Counted from the stretch's first letter, positions 35,985 through 45,451 are shown. The stretch: DNA of 64,000 nt from Leptolyngbyaceae cyanobacterium RM1_1_2 (GCA_012032345.1 JAAUQI010000002.1:91347-155346); one strand, 5' to 3'. Made by a program: numbers and translations. Notes: generated by a model from the letters alone, not told the origin.

Positions 35985-36506
35985 GCAGTAAAACTCCTTG
36001 ATGCTTACTTTCGATAGATTGAGCTGAAAGCTGGGAAAAACCCTGAGCCACAGCTACCAAGATAGTCAGCCTGACTTGACAAAAAACTCACAATAGCCGT
36101 CAAAAACCAAAGTCTTTATCTTTAATCATGCTTCTGAGCGGTAGCAAGAAAAGGAAAAATCAGCAAGGCGATCAGAAACATATCAATGCACTGTTTATTT
36201 ATTGCCAGGTGAAAGTTTCCAGATCAAAGGTCTTCAATCTAAGAACTTCGCTGCCTGACCTAAAAGACGTTGTATCAAAAAAACCTTGTCAAATCAGGGG
36301 TTGAGCGCCTATGTGACATAATTCGACATAAACAATCCCGATATTTGTAAACAAAGTTAACCTAGTTGCGGATTGATCACTCGCCAGATTGTATTTAAAG
36401 ATTAAAAATGATTCTTCAACAAAAAATACCGATCAAAAAGCTTGCTGATAGATTAGCTGGTTCAATTAAACCTATTAGAAAAACTAATGAGTTTGACTAG
36501 ATTGAC
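35985..36506. other. AT-rich intergenic region upstream of chlH
   Basis: No gene is found in 522 bases. The chlH promoter should lie in the first part (minus strand). GACATAA occurs twice close together near 36315-36332. I see no riboswitch or transposon end. Confidence 0.45.
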
Positions 36507-38285
36507 TTATGAATTCTCTGACATGCGGACTTCATAAATATTCCAAAAAATGCCTTTTAGCGCTGAAAATTGAACATCTTCTACAGAATTGCGGACGGCT
36601 GCGAGCGAGAGGGGATTGATCAGGTAGATGCAGGGGAGGTATTCCTGCGTGAGCCGCTGGGCTTCATCGTAAAGTTCTTGGCGCTGGGCTAAATCGTAAG
36701 TTTGAGCCGCCTGAATGTAGAGATCGCCAATCTGCCGCTCCCAGTCGTAGACAGTACGGCCCTCAAGAGCATCTTGTCCTGCCTGGGCCGACTGATTAAA
36801 CGAGTGTAGGTTCCCCTCGGGTAGCCAGACATTGGCCCCCTCGTTTGGCTCAATCCCGCCGGTAAAGCCCAGCAAATAGCAGTCCCAGTCTAGGGAGACA
36901 GAAAGCTTTTCAACCAGGGTGCTAAAGTCAATCGGCTGAAAGTCTACCTGAATGCCAATTTGGCTTAGGTCTTGCTTGACCTGCGCTCCCATACCTTCGC
37001 GCAGCTTGTTACCCGCGTTGGTCATTAGCGTAAACCGTACCCGGTTGCCTGCTGCATCTAAAAGCTGCCCGGCGGCGTTGTACTGGAAGCCGCTGCTCTG
37101 GAGCAGCTCTCTGGCTTTATCAGGGTTGTAGTCGTAAACCTTGAGTCCCTGCTCAGGGGAGAGGTAAAAAGGGCTTTGAATATCAATGGGGGAGTGCTGT
37201 AGCTGACCTAGTCCTTGAAAGAGATTGTTGAGCATGGTTTGGCGATCGAGGGCGTAGGCGATCGCCTGTCTGAACTCAACCTGAGTAAACCAGCCTGATT
37301 TAATTGGGTCTACTAGCGGCTTACCATTGCGGCTGCCCTGGTTGAGGTTGAAGCTAATGAAGGTTGTGCCGAAGGCGGGGCCGCCGTTGTAGATTTTGAA
37401 GCTGCCCCGTTCTTCTTCTCGCTTTAGCAAAGCAAACTCATTGGCAGCCACGCCAATCGCGTCGGTGCCGCCGGATCGAAACTGAATCAGTGAGGCGGTA
37501 GTCGATTCAACAACTTCCCAAATATAGCGATCGATATAGGGCTGAGGATTACCGTCTGTATCTTGACGCCAGTAGTAAGGATTGCGCTCAAAAACCACGC
37601 GCTCACTCGGCCTGTAGCGGCTGAGGCGATAGGGGCCATTGCCAACAATTTGCTCCGGTGGCGTGTTGGTTCCCCACGTACTCAGAAAAATAGGGTTGCC
37701 GTCAGCGCCTTTGGCCTCAATTGTGGCTGCTAAGGCGTGCTTTGGCATGATAGCAACGCCGTCAGATGGCCCTGCTGTGGCAAATAAAAAGGGAGCAAAA
37801 GGCTCCGGCAGCGTAAACTCAACCTGGCGATCGCTGAGCTTTTTGATCTGAGGAAACTGGCCGCTCTGGCCGATTTTGAGCATGTCTGAAACCCCGCTTG
37901 GGATCTCTGGATTGAAAACAATCTGCTCGTAGGTAAACACTACATCATCCGCCGTTAGCGGTTCCCCGTCTGACCATTTGAGGTTGTCGCGTAGGGTAAA
38001 AACGAAGTGCAGGCGATCTGCTGACATCTCCCAGGATTCAGCCAGTTCTGGCTCAATTTCAGCCGTCAAACCATTGACGCTGGTTAGCCCTGCAAAAGTG
38101 AGGGAAAAAATATTGGGCCGCTGGCTGTTGAGTGCGTAGTTAAAAGTTTTGGGATCGCTCAGCACATCTGCTACGAGCTGAGAACCCTGAGCGGCCTCAG
38201 TTTTGACCAAAAGCACCTGACAGCTACTCAAGGCGATCGCCAAGGCGGCGATGATGCCAATACTGAGTCTTTTAAACCAGATCAT
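36507..38285 (-). CDS. Oligopeptide-type ABC substrate-binding lipoprotein
   Basis: 592 residues from the ATG at 38285. A lipoprotein signal peptide with lipobox ALSSC anchors it outside the plasma membrane. The rest is an SBP_bac_5 domain (family of DppA, OppA and NikA): ELAESWEMSADRLHFVFTLR, LTADDVVFTYEQI, GNGPYRLSRYRP, EFRQAIAYALDR, and YNPDKARELLQSSGF. It binds peptides, sugars or metals for an ABC importer, but no permease or ATPase is adjacent. A longer frame from 38333 would overlap the FIST gene. It follows the FIST gene by 20 bases on the same strand, so they are probably cotranscribed. Confidence 0.87.
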   Translation of the reverse strand: MIWFKRLSIGIIAALAIALSSCQVLLVKTEAAQGSQLVADVLSDPKTFNYALNSQRPNIFSLTFAGLTSVNGLTAEIEPELAESWEMSADRLHFVFTLRDNLKWSDGEPLTADDVVFTYEQIVFNPEIPSGVSDMLKIGQSGQFPQIKKLSDRQVEFTLPEPFAPFLFATAGPSDGVAIMPKHALAATIEAKGADGNPIFLSTWGTNTPPEQIVGNGPYRLSRYRPSERVVFERNPYYWRQDTDGNPQPYIDRYIWEVVESTTASLIQFRSGGTDAIGVAANEFALLKREEERGSFKIYNGGPAFGTTFISFNLNQGSRNGKPLVDPIKSGWFTQVEFRQAIAYALDRQTMLNNLFQGLGQLQHSPIDIQSPFYLSPEQGLKVYDYNPDKARELLQSSGFQYNAAGQLLDAAGNRVRFTLMTNAGNKLREGMGAQVKQDLSQIGIQVDFQPIDFSTLVEKLSVSLDWDCYLLGFTGGIEPNEGANVWLPEGNLHSFNQSAQAGQDALEGRTVYDWERQIGDLYIQAAQTYDLAQRQELYDEAQRLTQEYLPCIYLINPLSLAAVRNSVEDVQFSALKGIFWNIYEVRMSENS

Positions 38286-38305
38286 TGAGTCCTGCGAGCG
38301 TACTG

Positions 38306-39562
38306 CTAAGATATCTGCTCCGGCTGTCGGCAAATACCAAATACCGAGGTGTAACCGTGCAGAAATGTAGTACCCCCAATGGGGCCAATCTCACCGCCGC
38401 AGAAAAAGCCGCTCAGGGGTATCTGCTCAAAGTAGCGGCCAAACAGTTCAGAGTCAAAATTCGCCTGCTCATAAAGCCCTTCACCGCGTCCCATACAGGC
38501 AAACATGAGCGCGCCCGCCGCCTTAGGTTCCTGGCTGTGCTGACTTTGATAGTGATCTAGCAGCAGCCGCAAATCTTCGGCTGAGGTTTGGGCATCTCGC
38601 AGGTGAAACTGAATCCGCTGCCCCGGTCTTACGCGATCGCCAATAGCGATCGCTCCGGCTTTGGGGTCTATTCCAATCAGATTACGAATCAAAAAGTCTC
38701 CCTGGGTCAGGTTTGACTTAAAGCCGCTCTGCTCTACGCCGATGAACAAAGAATGCTGAGCCAATTCTCGGTCGGCCTCGTCTAAGCTTTGGAACAGCTC
38801 TTGCAAAACTTCCATCGGGGTTCTTAAGCTGACCGCATCTAGCTCTAAGCCAGTCTCTAGCTTGAGCAAAACATTTCTTTCCCCCTCGGCTACTCGATAG
38901 GGCCTGCCAATCGGACGACAGCCCTGAGCCACAATGGCATCTAGCACCACATTGCCCGATAGAGCCACGCCAACCACGCCTGATTCAACTAGATCCCCAT
39001 TGCAGAAAAGGCCGCAGCTGCGATTAATACTGCCAATACTAGCCAACCCGCCCACTTTGACTGCCTCTGGATAAGCAAAATCTAGCCCCTGCAGCAGGTC
39101 ATTCACGCCTGCAGAAAAAGGATCGGCCATCAAAATAAAGTGCGGATTTAGCTGTGGATCGACCCCAATCAGCTCAGCCCAGCGATCGGGTGGACTGTCT
39201 AAATCAGGCAAATCTTCCCCAGAAAACCGAAAGCTCTTCAGCGTCACCCCCGGTAAACTAGCCAAGCTCAGACTCAAAGCCGGACGACCTTCAGCCTCAA
39301 TAGCCTCTTCTTCTGGCCCCATACCAATCACGCCGCCGCCGCTGCAGCCCAGCCAGACAGGAACATTGAGGCGCTCCTGTAGCAGCGGCATCAGCCGAGA
39401 GAACTCACTAGCAAAAGCAGCGGAAATAAATACTAAAGCCAGATCTGACGCAGTCCCTAACCGCTGCGCTACCTGCGTCGCCACTTCATCGACAGCGGCT
39501 TCTAGCGAAGGCCGGGTTGATAAGGCACTGGCCCACTTCATCGGTTTAGCTGAGGTTTCCAT
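38306..39562 (-). CDS. FIST domain-containing protein
   Basis: 418 residues. FIST_N (about 1-220) and FIST_C (about 230-400) make up the protein: VWLGCSGGGVIG, ILMADPFSAGVNDLLQG, VVLDAIVAQGCRPIG, RNLIGIDPKAGAIAIGDRV, and FACMGRG. The C-terminal FFCGGEIGPIGGTTFLHGYT is highly typical. FIST proteins are proposed small-ligand sensors in signal transduction. ATG 39562 is preceded by GGGAGGAT, a strong ribosome-binding site, and the extra 23 codons of the longer frame are not needed. Probably an operon with the downstream binding lipoprotein. Confidence 0.9.
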   Translation of the reverse strand: METSAKPMKWASALSTRPSLEAAVDEVATQVAQRLGTASDLALVFISAAFASEFSRLMPLLQERLNVPVWLGCSGGGVIGMGPEEEAIEAEGRPALSLSLASLPGVTLKSFRFSGEDLPDLDSPPDRWAELIGVDPQLNPHFILMADPFSAGVNDLLQGLDFAYPEAVKVGGLASIGSINRSCGLFCNGDLVESGVVGVALSGNVVLDAIVAQGCRPIGRPYRVAEGERNVLLKLETGLELDAVSLRTPMEVLQELFQSLDEADRELAQHSLFIGVEQSGFKSNLTQGDFLIRNLIGIDPKAGAIAIGDRVRPGQRIQFHLRDAQTSAEDLRLLLDHYQSQHSQEPKAAGALMFACMGRGEGLYEQANFDSELFGRYFEQIPLSGFFCGGEIGPIGGTTFLHGYTSVFGICRQPEQIS

Positions 39563-39643
39563 ATCCTCCCGTACCTGCTTTAGTACACTACAATTATGAT
39601 CTGCATTGCCCAAAATTAACTTTTTGTTCAAGCTAGAGCCTGT

Positions 39644-39735
39644 AGTCAGTGCTTTAGCGCTGAAGCTGGAGTGCCATAGCTAAAAATTAGCGTTGGGAGT
39701 TGGTTTTAGCACTGAAGTGCTAACTACGAGCTAGA
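39644..39735. repeat. Two inverted copies of the 10.5-kb palindromic repeat
   Basis: On the minus strand two units resemble the 10506-10644 repeats. One is AGCTCGTAGTTAGCACTTCA then GTGCTAAAA (about 39704-39733), the other CTTCAGCGCTAAAGCACTGA then CTAC (about 39644-39667). They lie upstream of both the FIST gene and CP12. Confidence 0.7.
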
Positions 39736-39946
39736 GCACCAGGGAAATTTATAGGTCTATGTAGATTAGATAAGTATTTTTACTCTGTCTGATGCTTGAT
39801 ATACCGCTAGACTGGTTTGCAAAAGCTAGACTATAGTTGCATGGTTTTTTGGTCTTGTGGGGGAGACGATCGCAGATAGTGACGTTCCACAATGAGGGCA
39901 AGACTTGCAAGGTTTTATACCGTCGTTAAATTTGGATAGACATTCT

Positions 39947-40168
39947 ATGAGCGATATTCAGTCACAAATTGAGCAGGAGCGCGAAAGAGCAAGAGCTGCT
40001 TGCGAAGAAGCAGGTAGTGACTCTTCTGAGTGCGCTGTTGCGTGGGATACGGTTGAGGAGCTTCAGGCAGAAGCTTCCCATCAGCGCTCCAACAAGAAGA
40101 AGACCTCTTTTGAAGAGTACTGTGACAACAATCCCGATGCCGATGAGTGTCGCATTTATGACAACTAA
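39947..40168 (+). CDS. cp12: CP12, Calvin-cycle regulatory protein
   Basis: 73 residues from the ATG at 39947. CP12 is an intrinsically disordered redox switch that binds GAPDH and phosphoribulokinase in the dark. Both cysteine pairs are present: RAACEEAGSDSSECAVAW (N-terminal pair) and EYCDNNPDADECRIYDN (C-terminal GAPDH-binding pair). The PRK-binding region AWDTVEELQAEASHQR matches the family. The longer frame from 39905 adds residues not found in CP12. Confidence 0.95.
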   Translation: MSDIQSQIEQERERARAACEEAGSDSSECAVAWDTVEELQAEASHQRSNKKKTSFEEYCDNNPDADECRIYDN

Positions 40169-40516
40169 CCTCTAAGACAGCTAAACAGTTGTAAGTAGTT
40201 ACCTGGATGTTGTCTGGATGGAGAGCTTTATCTAACAGAGGTAGTTGCGGGGCAGGTTTGGCAAATATCTGCGGCTGTGGGTACTGGCTTAAGAGTGAAC
40301 CTGTTTGCGTACTCTGTTGTGGGTATCATCTAAAATGCATCTGAAGGCTGGGTCTAGTTTAGGCTCAGCCTTTACGATTTTAGGGCGATCGCGCTCAAAA
40401 GCTCTACTAGAAGCTCTATTGCCAGCGGTGATACTCTAAAAATGATCCCAGCGGCAGGAGCTACCAAAAACAGGTGCCGCGCCTGAGAATACCTGTCTGT
40501 ATGTTGAGCGAAATCT
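40169..40516. other. Intergenic region after CP12
   Basis: No gene seen. A hairpin AAGGCTG (40344-40350) with CAGCCTT (40366-40372), followed by TACGATTTT, could end the CP12 transcript. The rest upstream of 40517 presumably holds the next promoter. Confidence 0.45.
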
Positions 40517-41113
40517 ATGTTTTCTCCCTCTGTATTGCAAACCCTGGTTTGGACGGATTATCGATTAGCCGTTTTGTTTACGGTAATCTTGCCGTTGATT
40601 TTGCTGATTTGGACTTTCATCAAAAAGTCAGAAGCCATTGGACACCTCCTGACTATCTACTGGAAAGTGGCTAGCCTGCTGGCGATCACCGTCTACCTGA
40701 TGATTGGCGGATTTGCCTTTAGCTTTATCACGGCGCTAATGGCCCGGATATTGATCCCCCTTAGCCTTTGGTTTTGGGAAGATCTTAATGAAGAAATTGA
40801 CGACCATCGGATCACACCCCTAAAGCTGGCGTTTGCGGGCTGGCGCTGGGCGATTACTCTCTACAGCGTAGTGGGTGCTTTTCTAGAAGTTTCCTTTCTG
40901 CGCTGTGCTTTTTCAAAAGCAGCTTTTAGCAGTGCCGCCTGCCAGACTTGGCTGGAGCCGCCCCTTTTGTACAAGGAGTATTTTCACGCAGGTACCACTT
41001 ACGGCTTTTTGGGTTTTTTAGGCATTGTGGGTCTCGTCGTTTATCTGCTGAGCCTGGGTTATTTCGTCTTTTTCCGCTTAGGCAAGCAGGGACGCACGGC
41101 AACCTATCAGTAG
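40517..41113 (+). CDS. DUF3177 family membrane protein
   Basis: 198 residues with about five hydrophobic segments (18-37, 48-75, 105-125, 160-185). The sequence matches the cyanobacterial DUF3177 family (VWTDYRLAVLFTVILPLILL, FSFITALMARILIPLSLWFW, AGTTYGFLGFLGI). Function is unknown and no enzymatic motif is visible. It sits 33 bases before the next conserved gene, so the two may share a transcript. Confidence 0.8.
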   Translation: MFSPSVLQTLVWTDYRLAVLFTVILPLILLIWTFIKKSEAIGHLLTIYWKVASLLAITVYLMIGGFAFSFITALMARILIPLSLWFWEDLNEEIDDHRITPLKLAFAGWRWAITLYSVVGAFLEVSFLRCAFSKAAFSSAACQTWLEPPLLYKEYFHAGTTYGFLGFLGIVGLVVYLLSLGYFVFFRLGKQGRTATYQ

Positions 41114-41146
41114 ATATCCATAGAGCACTATGGCATTTTGACCGCT

Positions 41147-41449
41147 ATGACGGATTTATCCATCGGGCAACAGCTAGAGCAGTATACGCTAAAGCGCCCA
41201 ACTGAGGTTTTACGAGTTCGCGCTGAGATTGCGGGTGAAGAGGATGAGGTAATGATCTTCAGAGGATTTTCTAGCTCTCTGATGCGTCCGACAGCATTTG
41301 ATCCTGATGTACCCGTGCTGCCACAGGATGCCAAGATTGTTGAGATCGATCGGCTACGCGGCCCCTATATTCCTACAGACCCCCAATATATTGCCCAAGG
41401 TTTGACCTGGGCAGAGTTTGAGACGCTGATGGCCGAAGTTGGCCTGTAA
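41147..41449 (+). CDS. Conserved cyanobacterial/plastid-lineage protein (DUF7734-like)
   Basis: 100 residues. The sequence LKRPTEVLRVRAEIAGEEDE then VMIFRGFSSSLMRPTAFDPD, followed by the LPQDAKIVEIDRLRGPY core, is widely conserved in cyanobacteria and plants as an uncharacterised soluble protein. ATG 41147 is preferred; a TTG three codons earlier extends it slightly. No motif suggests activity. It follows the DUF3177 gene closely. Confidence 0.7.
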   Translation: MTDLSIGQQLEQYTLKRPTEVLRVRAEIAGEEDEVMIFRGFSSSLMRPTAFDPDVPVLPQDAKIVEIDRLRGPYIPTDPQYIAQGLTWAEFETLMAEVGL

Positions 41450-41485
41450 GGGCCAATCAGGGTGCGCCCGGATAAAACTCCGCCC

Positions 41486-41608
41486 TTACTGGGCTAAGCC
41501 TAGCTGAATGACGCCACAGCCAATGCGATCGCCGACATGACCCGTCGGCTGACCGAAGTCGTCAGCATCGGCATGAAGAATGACGGCGCGGTTAGCAAAA
41601 ATGAAATT
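41486..41608 (-). pseudogene. C-terminal fragment of Cu/Zn superoxide dismutase (SodC)
   Basis: About 40 codons on the minus strand read ANRAVILHADADDFGQPTG then HVGDRIGCGVIQLGLAQ and stop. This aligns with the end of SodC proteins: the Cu-ligand His (LHADADD), the active-site Arg (DRIGCG), the disulfide Cys and the terminal GVIxxxxAQ. Upstream residues do not match SodC, and the remaining catalytic His residues are absent. It is therefore a remnant with its front cut off. It lies just before the DAHP synthase gene. Confidence 0.8.
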
Positions 41609-41725
41609 TGCCAGTTTTGGCAAAATCTTTTTACAAGATTTCAAAATCAACCCACAATAGAAAAGGTTCATCTGAGCTATTTAATCATTTTGCTACCGTC
41701 TCCTGCCAATACGCTGCTCAAGTCT

Positions 41726-42790
41726 ATGTACAAAACTCAAGACCTGCACGTCGTCGAAACCCGCCCCCTGATTAGTCCTGCTTTTATTCACCACGAGCTA
41801 CCCCTGACTGATGCAGCCGCAGTAGTAGTGGCAGAAACCCGCGATCGCATTCGCAACATTCTTTACAACGAAGATCGACGACTGCTAGTGGTGGTGGGGC
41901 CTTGTTCTATTCACGACGTTGAAGCAGCTTACCAGTACGCTCAAAAGCTAACGGCTCTGCGCCACGAACTTTCAGATCACCTTGAAATCGTCATGCGGGT
42001 TTACTTTGAAAAGCCCCGTACCAGCATCGGCTGGAAAGGCTTAATCAACGATCCCCACTTAGACAACAGCTACGACATCAATACCGGGCTGCGCCTAGCG
42101 CGTAAACTGCTGCTAGATTTAGCCCATATTGGCCTGCCTGCTGCTACAGAGCTACTTGATCCGATCACGCCCCAGTATATTGCCGACGTGATTACCTGGA
42201 CTGCTATTGGCGCGCGCACCACAGAAAGCCAGACCCACCGTGAAATGGCCTCTGGGCTGTCTATGCCCATCGGCTTTAAGAACAACACCGATGGCAGTCT
42301 GCAAGCGGCTATCAACGCTATGCTTGCTGCCAGCCAGCCCCATCATTTCCTGGGCATTAACCACCACGGCTTAGCCAGCATTGTCGCCACCACCGGAAAT
42401 CCTGACTGCCATTTGGTGCTAAGGGGGGGCAAGAGCGGTCCCAACTACGAGGCCAAGCAGGTAGAACAAGCTGCCCAGGCCCTAGTCAAGCAGCAGCTAA
42501 ATCCGCGTATTATGGTAGACTGTAGCCACGCCAATGCCAATAAAGACCACAACCGCCAAGTTGCCGTTTTAGAAGATGTGGCCGCGCAGCTCAAAGCGGG
42601 TTCACGTCACCTTTTAGGCGTGATGATCGAAAGTCACCTGGTTGCCGGACAGCAGCCTATTCAAAAAGACCGCAGCCAGCTTGTGTACGGCCAAAGTATT
42701 ACCGATGCCTGCATCGATTTTGCCACCACCACCACGATGCTGCGCACCCTGGCAAAAGCCGTCAACTGCTCTCTAGATCCGGTTCATTAG
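41726..42790 (+). CDS. aroG: 3-deoxy-7-phosphoheptulonate synthase, class I (DAHP synthase)
   Basis: 354 residues from the ATG at 41726. The enzyme joins phosphoenolpyruvate and erythrose-4-phosphate, the first step of the shikimate pathway. Class I AroF/G/H motifs are complete: VVVGPCSIHD, MRVYFEKPRTSIGWKG, GARTTESQTHRE, GFKNNTDG, HLVLRGG, and MVDCSHANANKDH with metal ligands. Which amino acid inhibits it cannot be read with confidence. The longer frame from 41537 runs through the SodC remnant and is rejected. Its stop overlaps the end of the convergent CO2-hydration gene by four bases. Confidence 0.92.
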   Translation: MYKTQDLHVVETRPLISPAFIHHELPLTDAAAVVVAETRDRIRNILYNEDRRLLVVVGPCSIHDVEAAYQYAQKLTALRHELSDHLEIVMRVYFEKPRTSIGWKGLINDPHLDNSYDINTGLRLARKLLLDLAHIGLPAATELLDPITPQYIADVITWTAIGARTTESQTHREMASGLSMPIGFKNNTDGSLQAAINAMLAASQPHHFLGINHHGLASIVATTGNPDCHLVLRGGKSGPNYEAKQVEQAAQALVKQQLNPRIMVDCSHANANKDHNRQVAVLEDVAAQLKAGSRHLLGVMIESHLVAGQQPIQKDRSQLVYGQSITDACIDFATTTTMLRTLAKAVNCSLDPVH

Positions 42791-43914
42791 GTGATTTGGA
42801 CAATGTCCAATCGAGACGTTTTTAGCCGCTCTATCCAGCTGGCTAAAAAGTCATAGTTGGCTTTTTGCTCTTTAGCATTGGCTGTATCAGGGGCAAAGGG
42901 TAAGAGGCCCATAATCGCGGCTGTGGTGACGCAAAACATTGACTTTTGAAAGCTCTGACAGATCTTTACCCGGATATCTTCTTCACCCCGTAGCCCCTGG
43001 CGGTAAAACACTCTCAGGTAGTCGGGTAGATAATGACGCATATCCTGCATGAGCAGCGTCGGGGGGATGCCTGCGCCCCCCACAGGCAGGGGGTCAGCAT
43101 AGAGCGCTCCGTAGGCAAAGCGGCTTTGATCGGGTGAAATCTGGTTGGCTTGGGCGTTGTACGAAACCGTTCCCTGAAAGGGCGCTCCCCGAAAGAAGAT
43201 AGTCTCAACATAGGGCACTGCCGTGTCCATTAAAAACGTTAGATTGGCCTCAGGAGGCAGCAGCCAGTAGTGCTGGTCGCCAATCTCTACACCGTAGGTG
43301 ATGGGCTTGGTAGCTGCCTCGACTAGGCCCGCTTTAGTGTGCTCAACGACGTCAGCGATTGAGGTCACTTCGCCAGCGTCATAGCGATTGGAGAGGGCCA
43401 AAAACAGGTCGCTCATCACTCGCCAAAACTGGCCCAGTCCGCTGTAGTAAGCTAGCTGGCGAACCTGCTCGGGTAAAAACTGGGGAGACAGACGGTTTAA
43501 CGCCAGCAGCAAGGGATTAACTTTTGCCTGAACTGCGCGATCGCAAAGCTGGTTAAATTCATCCGAATGCAGATATTCGGCTAGCCTTCCGCCCCCGTGC
43601 CAGAGCATCGTCCGCATACAGTATTCGGCGTACTCGTAGTTAATTCGATCGTGCCACCAGTGCCGCAGCAGCTTTTTGAACGTCACCTCACCGTTGAAGT
43701 ATTTGAAAAAAGGAAACAGCACTAAAAACTGGTGTTCAGCAATATAGATCAGGTTTTTGGAGTAAGCGTCTAAAACAATGCCGTAGCTCTTGAGGATGCC
43801 AACAACTTCTAAAACATTATCGCCAGTGTCTGGCAGTAATGCCTGCCCCGATAGCAGTCGAGTAATGTAGGTGTCTGTAGAGGCTGAAGTCCAGGTAGAA
43901 GGCATCTCTGTCAT
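42787..43914 (-). CDS. CO2 hydration protein of NDH-1MS (ChpX/ChpY, CupA/CupB family)
   Basis: 375 residues from ATG 43914, which overlaps the ndhD stop (ATGA). These proteins sit on the cytoplasmic side of the specialised NDH-1 complex and convert CO2 to bicarbonate with electron-transport energy. Family motifs are evident: LRHWWHDRINYEYAEYCMRT with candidate Zn-ligand His, MLWHGGGRLAEYL, and ETIFFRGAPFQGTVSYN. Two paralogues exist, inducible CupA (with NdhD3/F3) and constitutive CupB (with NdhD4/F4). I cannot assign one safely. The CupS gene that often follows cupA is absent. Confidence 0.85.
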   Translation of the reverse strand: MTEMPSTWTSASTDTYITRLLSGQALLPDTGDNVLEVVGILKSYGIVLDAYSKNLIYIAEHQFLVLFPFFKYFNGEVTFKKLLRHWWHDRINYEYAEYCMRTMLWHGGGRLAEYLHSDEFNQLCDRAVQAKVNPLLLALNRLSPQFLPEQVRQLAYYSGLGQFWRVMSDLFLALSNRYDAGEVTSIADVVEHTKAGLVEAATKPITYGVEIGDQHYWLLPPEANLTFLMDTAVPYVETIFFRGAPFQGTVSYNAQANQISPDQSRFAYGALYADPLPVGGAGIPPTLLMQDMRHYLPDYLRVFYRQGLRGEEDIRVKICQSFQKSMFCVTTAAIMGLLPFAPDTANAKEQKANYDFLASWIERLKTSRLDIVQIT

Positions 43915-45441
43915 AGGGGACAATTTTGCGTAGAACTCGGGCAGGCAGGTGTCTGGGCGATCGCCGCTGGCAAAGAACCTACCAGCGCTGTGGTGGTGCT
44001 TTCCGTCCAGCGAGTCACTAAAGCAGGCTGGAGGCCAAAAAACGTAATCAGCAGCGCTAGCACCAGGGCCGGAATGCGTTCGCTCCACTGTACCGGGGGC
44101 AGGCAAAGGTCAATCTCGGCGGGTACGGTTACCGGGCCAATGCTGAGGCGGCCAAAAAAGGCCCGATTAACCAGCAGCAAAAAGTAAACGGCTGTGAGGC
44201 CAGAACCTATCATACACACCAGCGTTTGAGGCCCAAAGCTAACAATGCTACCGCGAAAGACCAAAAATTCAGAAATAAAGCCCACCATCCCCGGAATACC
44301 AGCGCTGGCCATGACTCCTAGCACCATCAGGCTGCCGACCAAGGGCAGTCCCCTTTCTGGATTGAGCAGCCCCCGCAGCACTCGCAGATCGCGGGTGCCG
44401 GTTTTTTTGTAGACAATGCCAACCAGCAAAAACAACAGGGCCGAAATCAGGCCGTGGCTGATCATCTGAAATACAGTCCCCAAGACGCTCAGCGGCGTGG
44501 CGGCGGCACAGGCTAGCAAAACATAGCCCATGTGACCAATGGAGCTATAGGCCACCATTTTTTTCATGTCCTGCTGGGCGATCGCGGCTAGGGATCCGTA
44601 CAGCACGCTCACCGCCGCCCAGCTTGCCAGCCACGGCGAAAGTATGGCCCAGGCTTCTGGAAAAAGCCCCAAACCAAAGCGCAGCAGACCGTAGGTACCC
44701 AGCTTTAACAGCACCCCAGCCAAAAGCACTGAAACCGGAGTGGAGGCTTCAACGTGGGCATCGGGCAGCCAGGTATGAAAAGGGAAAAGCGGAATTTTGA
44801 TGCCAAAGCCAATCAGCAAGGCACCCAAAAGGATAAACTGCTGAAACAGAGGCAGGTTTTGAGACATCTGCACATCATAGTCAAACGTTGTCGCTCCTGA
44901 GAGCCAGGTCAGCCCCAAAAAAGCTCCCAGGATCAAGATGCCAGAGATAGCAGTGTAAATTAGAAACTTGGTGGCCGCATAGCCGCGCCGATTGCCCCCC
45001 AAATTGCAATCAGCAAATAAAGCGGAATCAGCTCTAGCTCATAAAAAATAAAGAACAGCAGCAAATTCTGGGCTAAAAAGGCTCCTGCAACCGCCGCATT
45101 AATTACCAGCATTAGCGAAAAGTACAGCCGAGGCCGTGGGATATCACCGCTGCTGCCGTAGATAGCAATCAGTCCTAGGAGGCCATTGAGAAATACCAGA
45201 GGCAGCGAAATACCGTCAAGACTGAGGCGATAGGTCAGCCCCAGGCTGTCTAACCAGGGCAGAGACTCTTGAAACTGCCCCCAGCATAGGCAATGTCAAA
45301 CTGGCTGATCAAAACCGCGCTCCAAACCAGGGTAGAGCAGACGACTGCCACAGCTAGCGATCGCAAGTGTCTAGTCTCACCGGGCCAGCTACCGATCAGG
45401 ACTGCTCCCAAAATGGGAATAAAAATAAGCACGCTGAGCAT
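43911..45441 (-). CDS. ndhD: NDH-1 subunit D (NdhD3/D4 type), two single-base deletions
   Basis: A proton-pumping membrane subunit of the CO2-uptake NDH-1 complex. Three frames together give one typical NdhD. They are the start (MLSVLIFIPILGAVLIGSWP), the middle (QFQESLPWLDSLGLTYRLSL to LLIAIWG) and the end (RRGYAATKFLIYTAISGILI to CPSSTQNCPL). The breaks fall in G runs on the coding strand, at 45278-45282 (five G, six expected) and 44995-45000 (six G, seven expected). Adding both gives 510 residues. The conserved proton-channel Lys region GIKIPLFPFHTWLPDAHVEA is intact. ATG 45441 lies 10 bases after the ndhF stop; the 3' end overlaps the CO2-hydration gene. Confidence 0.9.
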
Positions 45442-45451
45442 AATTGGCAAA

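Noticed and set aside
41537..41725. N-terminal extension of DAHP synthase by 63 codons
   Set aside because: It runs antisense through the SodC remnant and matches no DAHP synthase.
43915..44106. N-terminal extension of the CO2 hydration protein by 64 codons
   Set aside because: It lies within the ndhD coding frame; the ATGA overlap at 43911-43914 is a standard coupled start.
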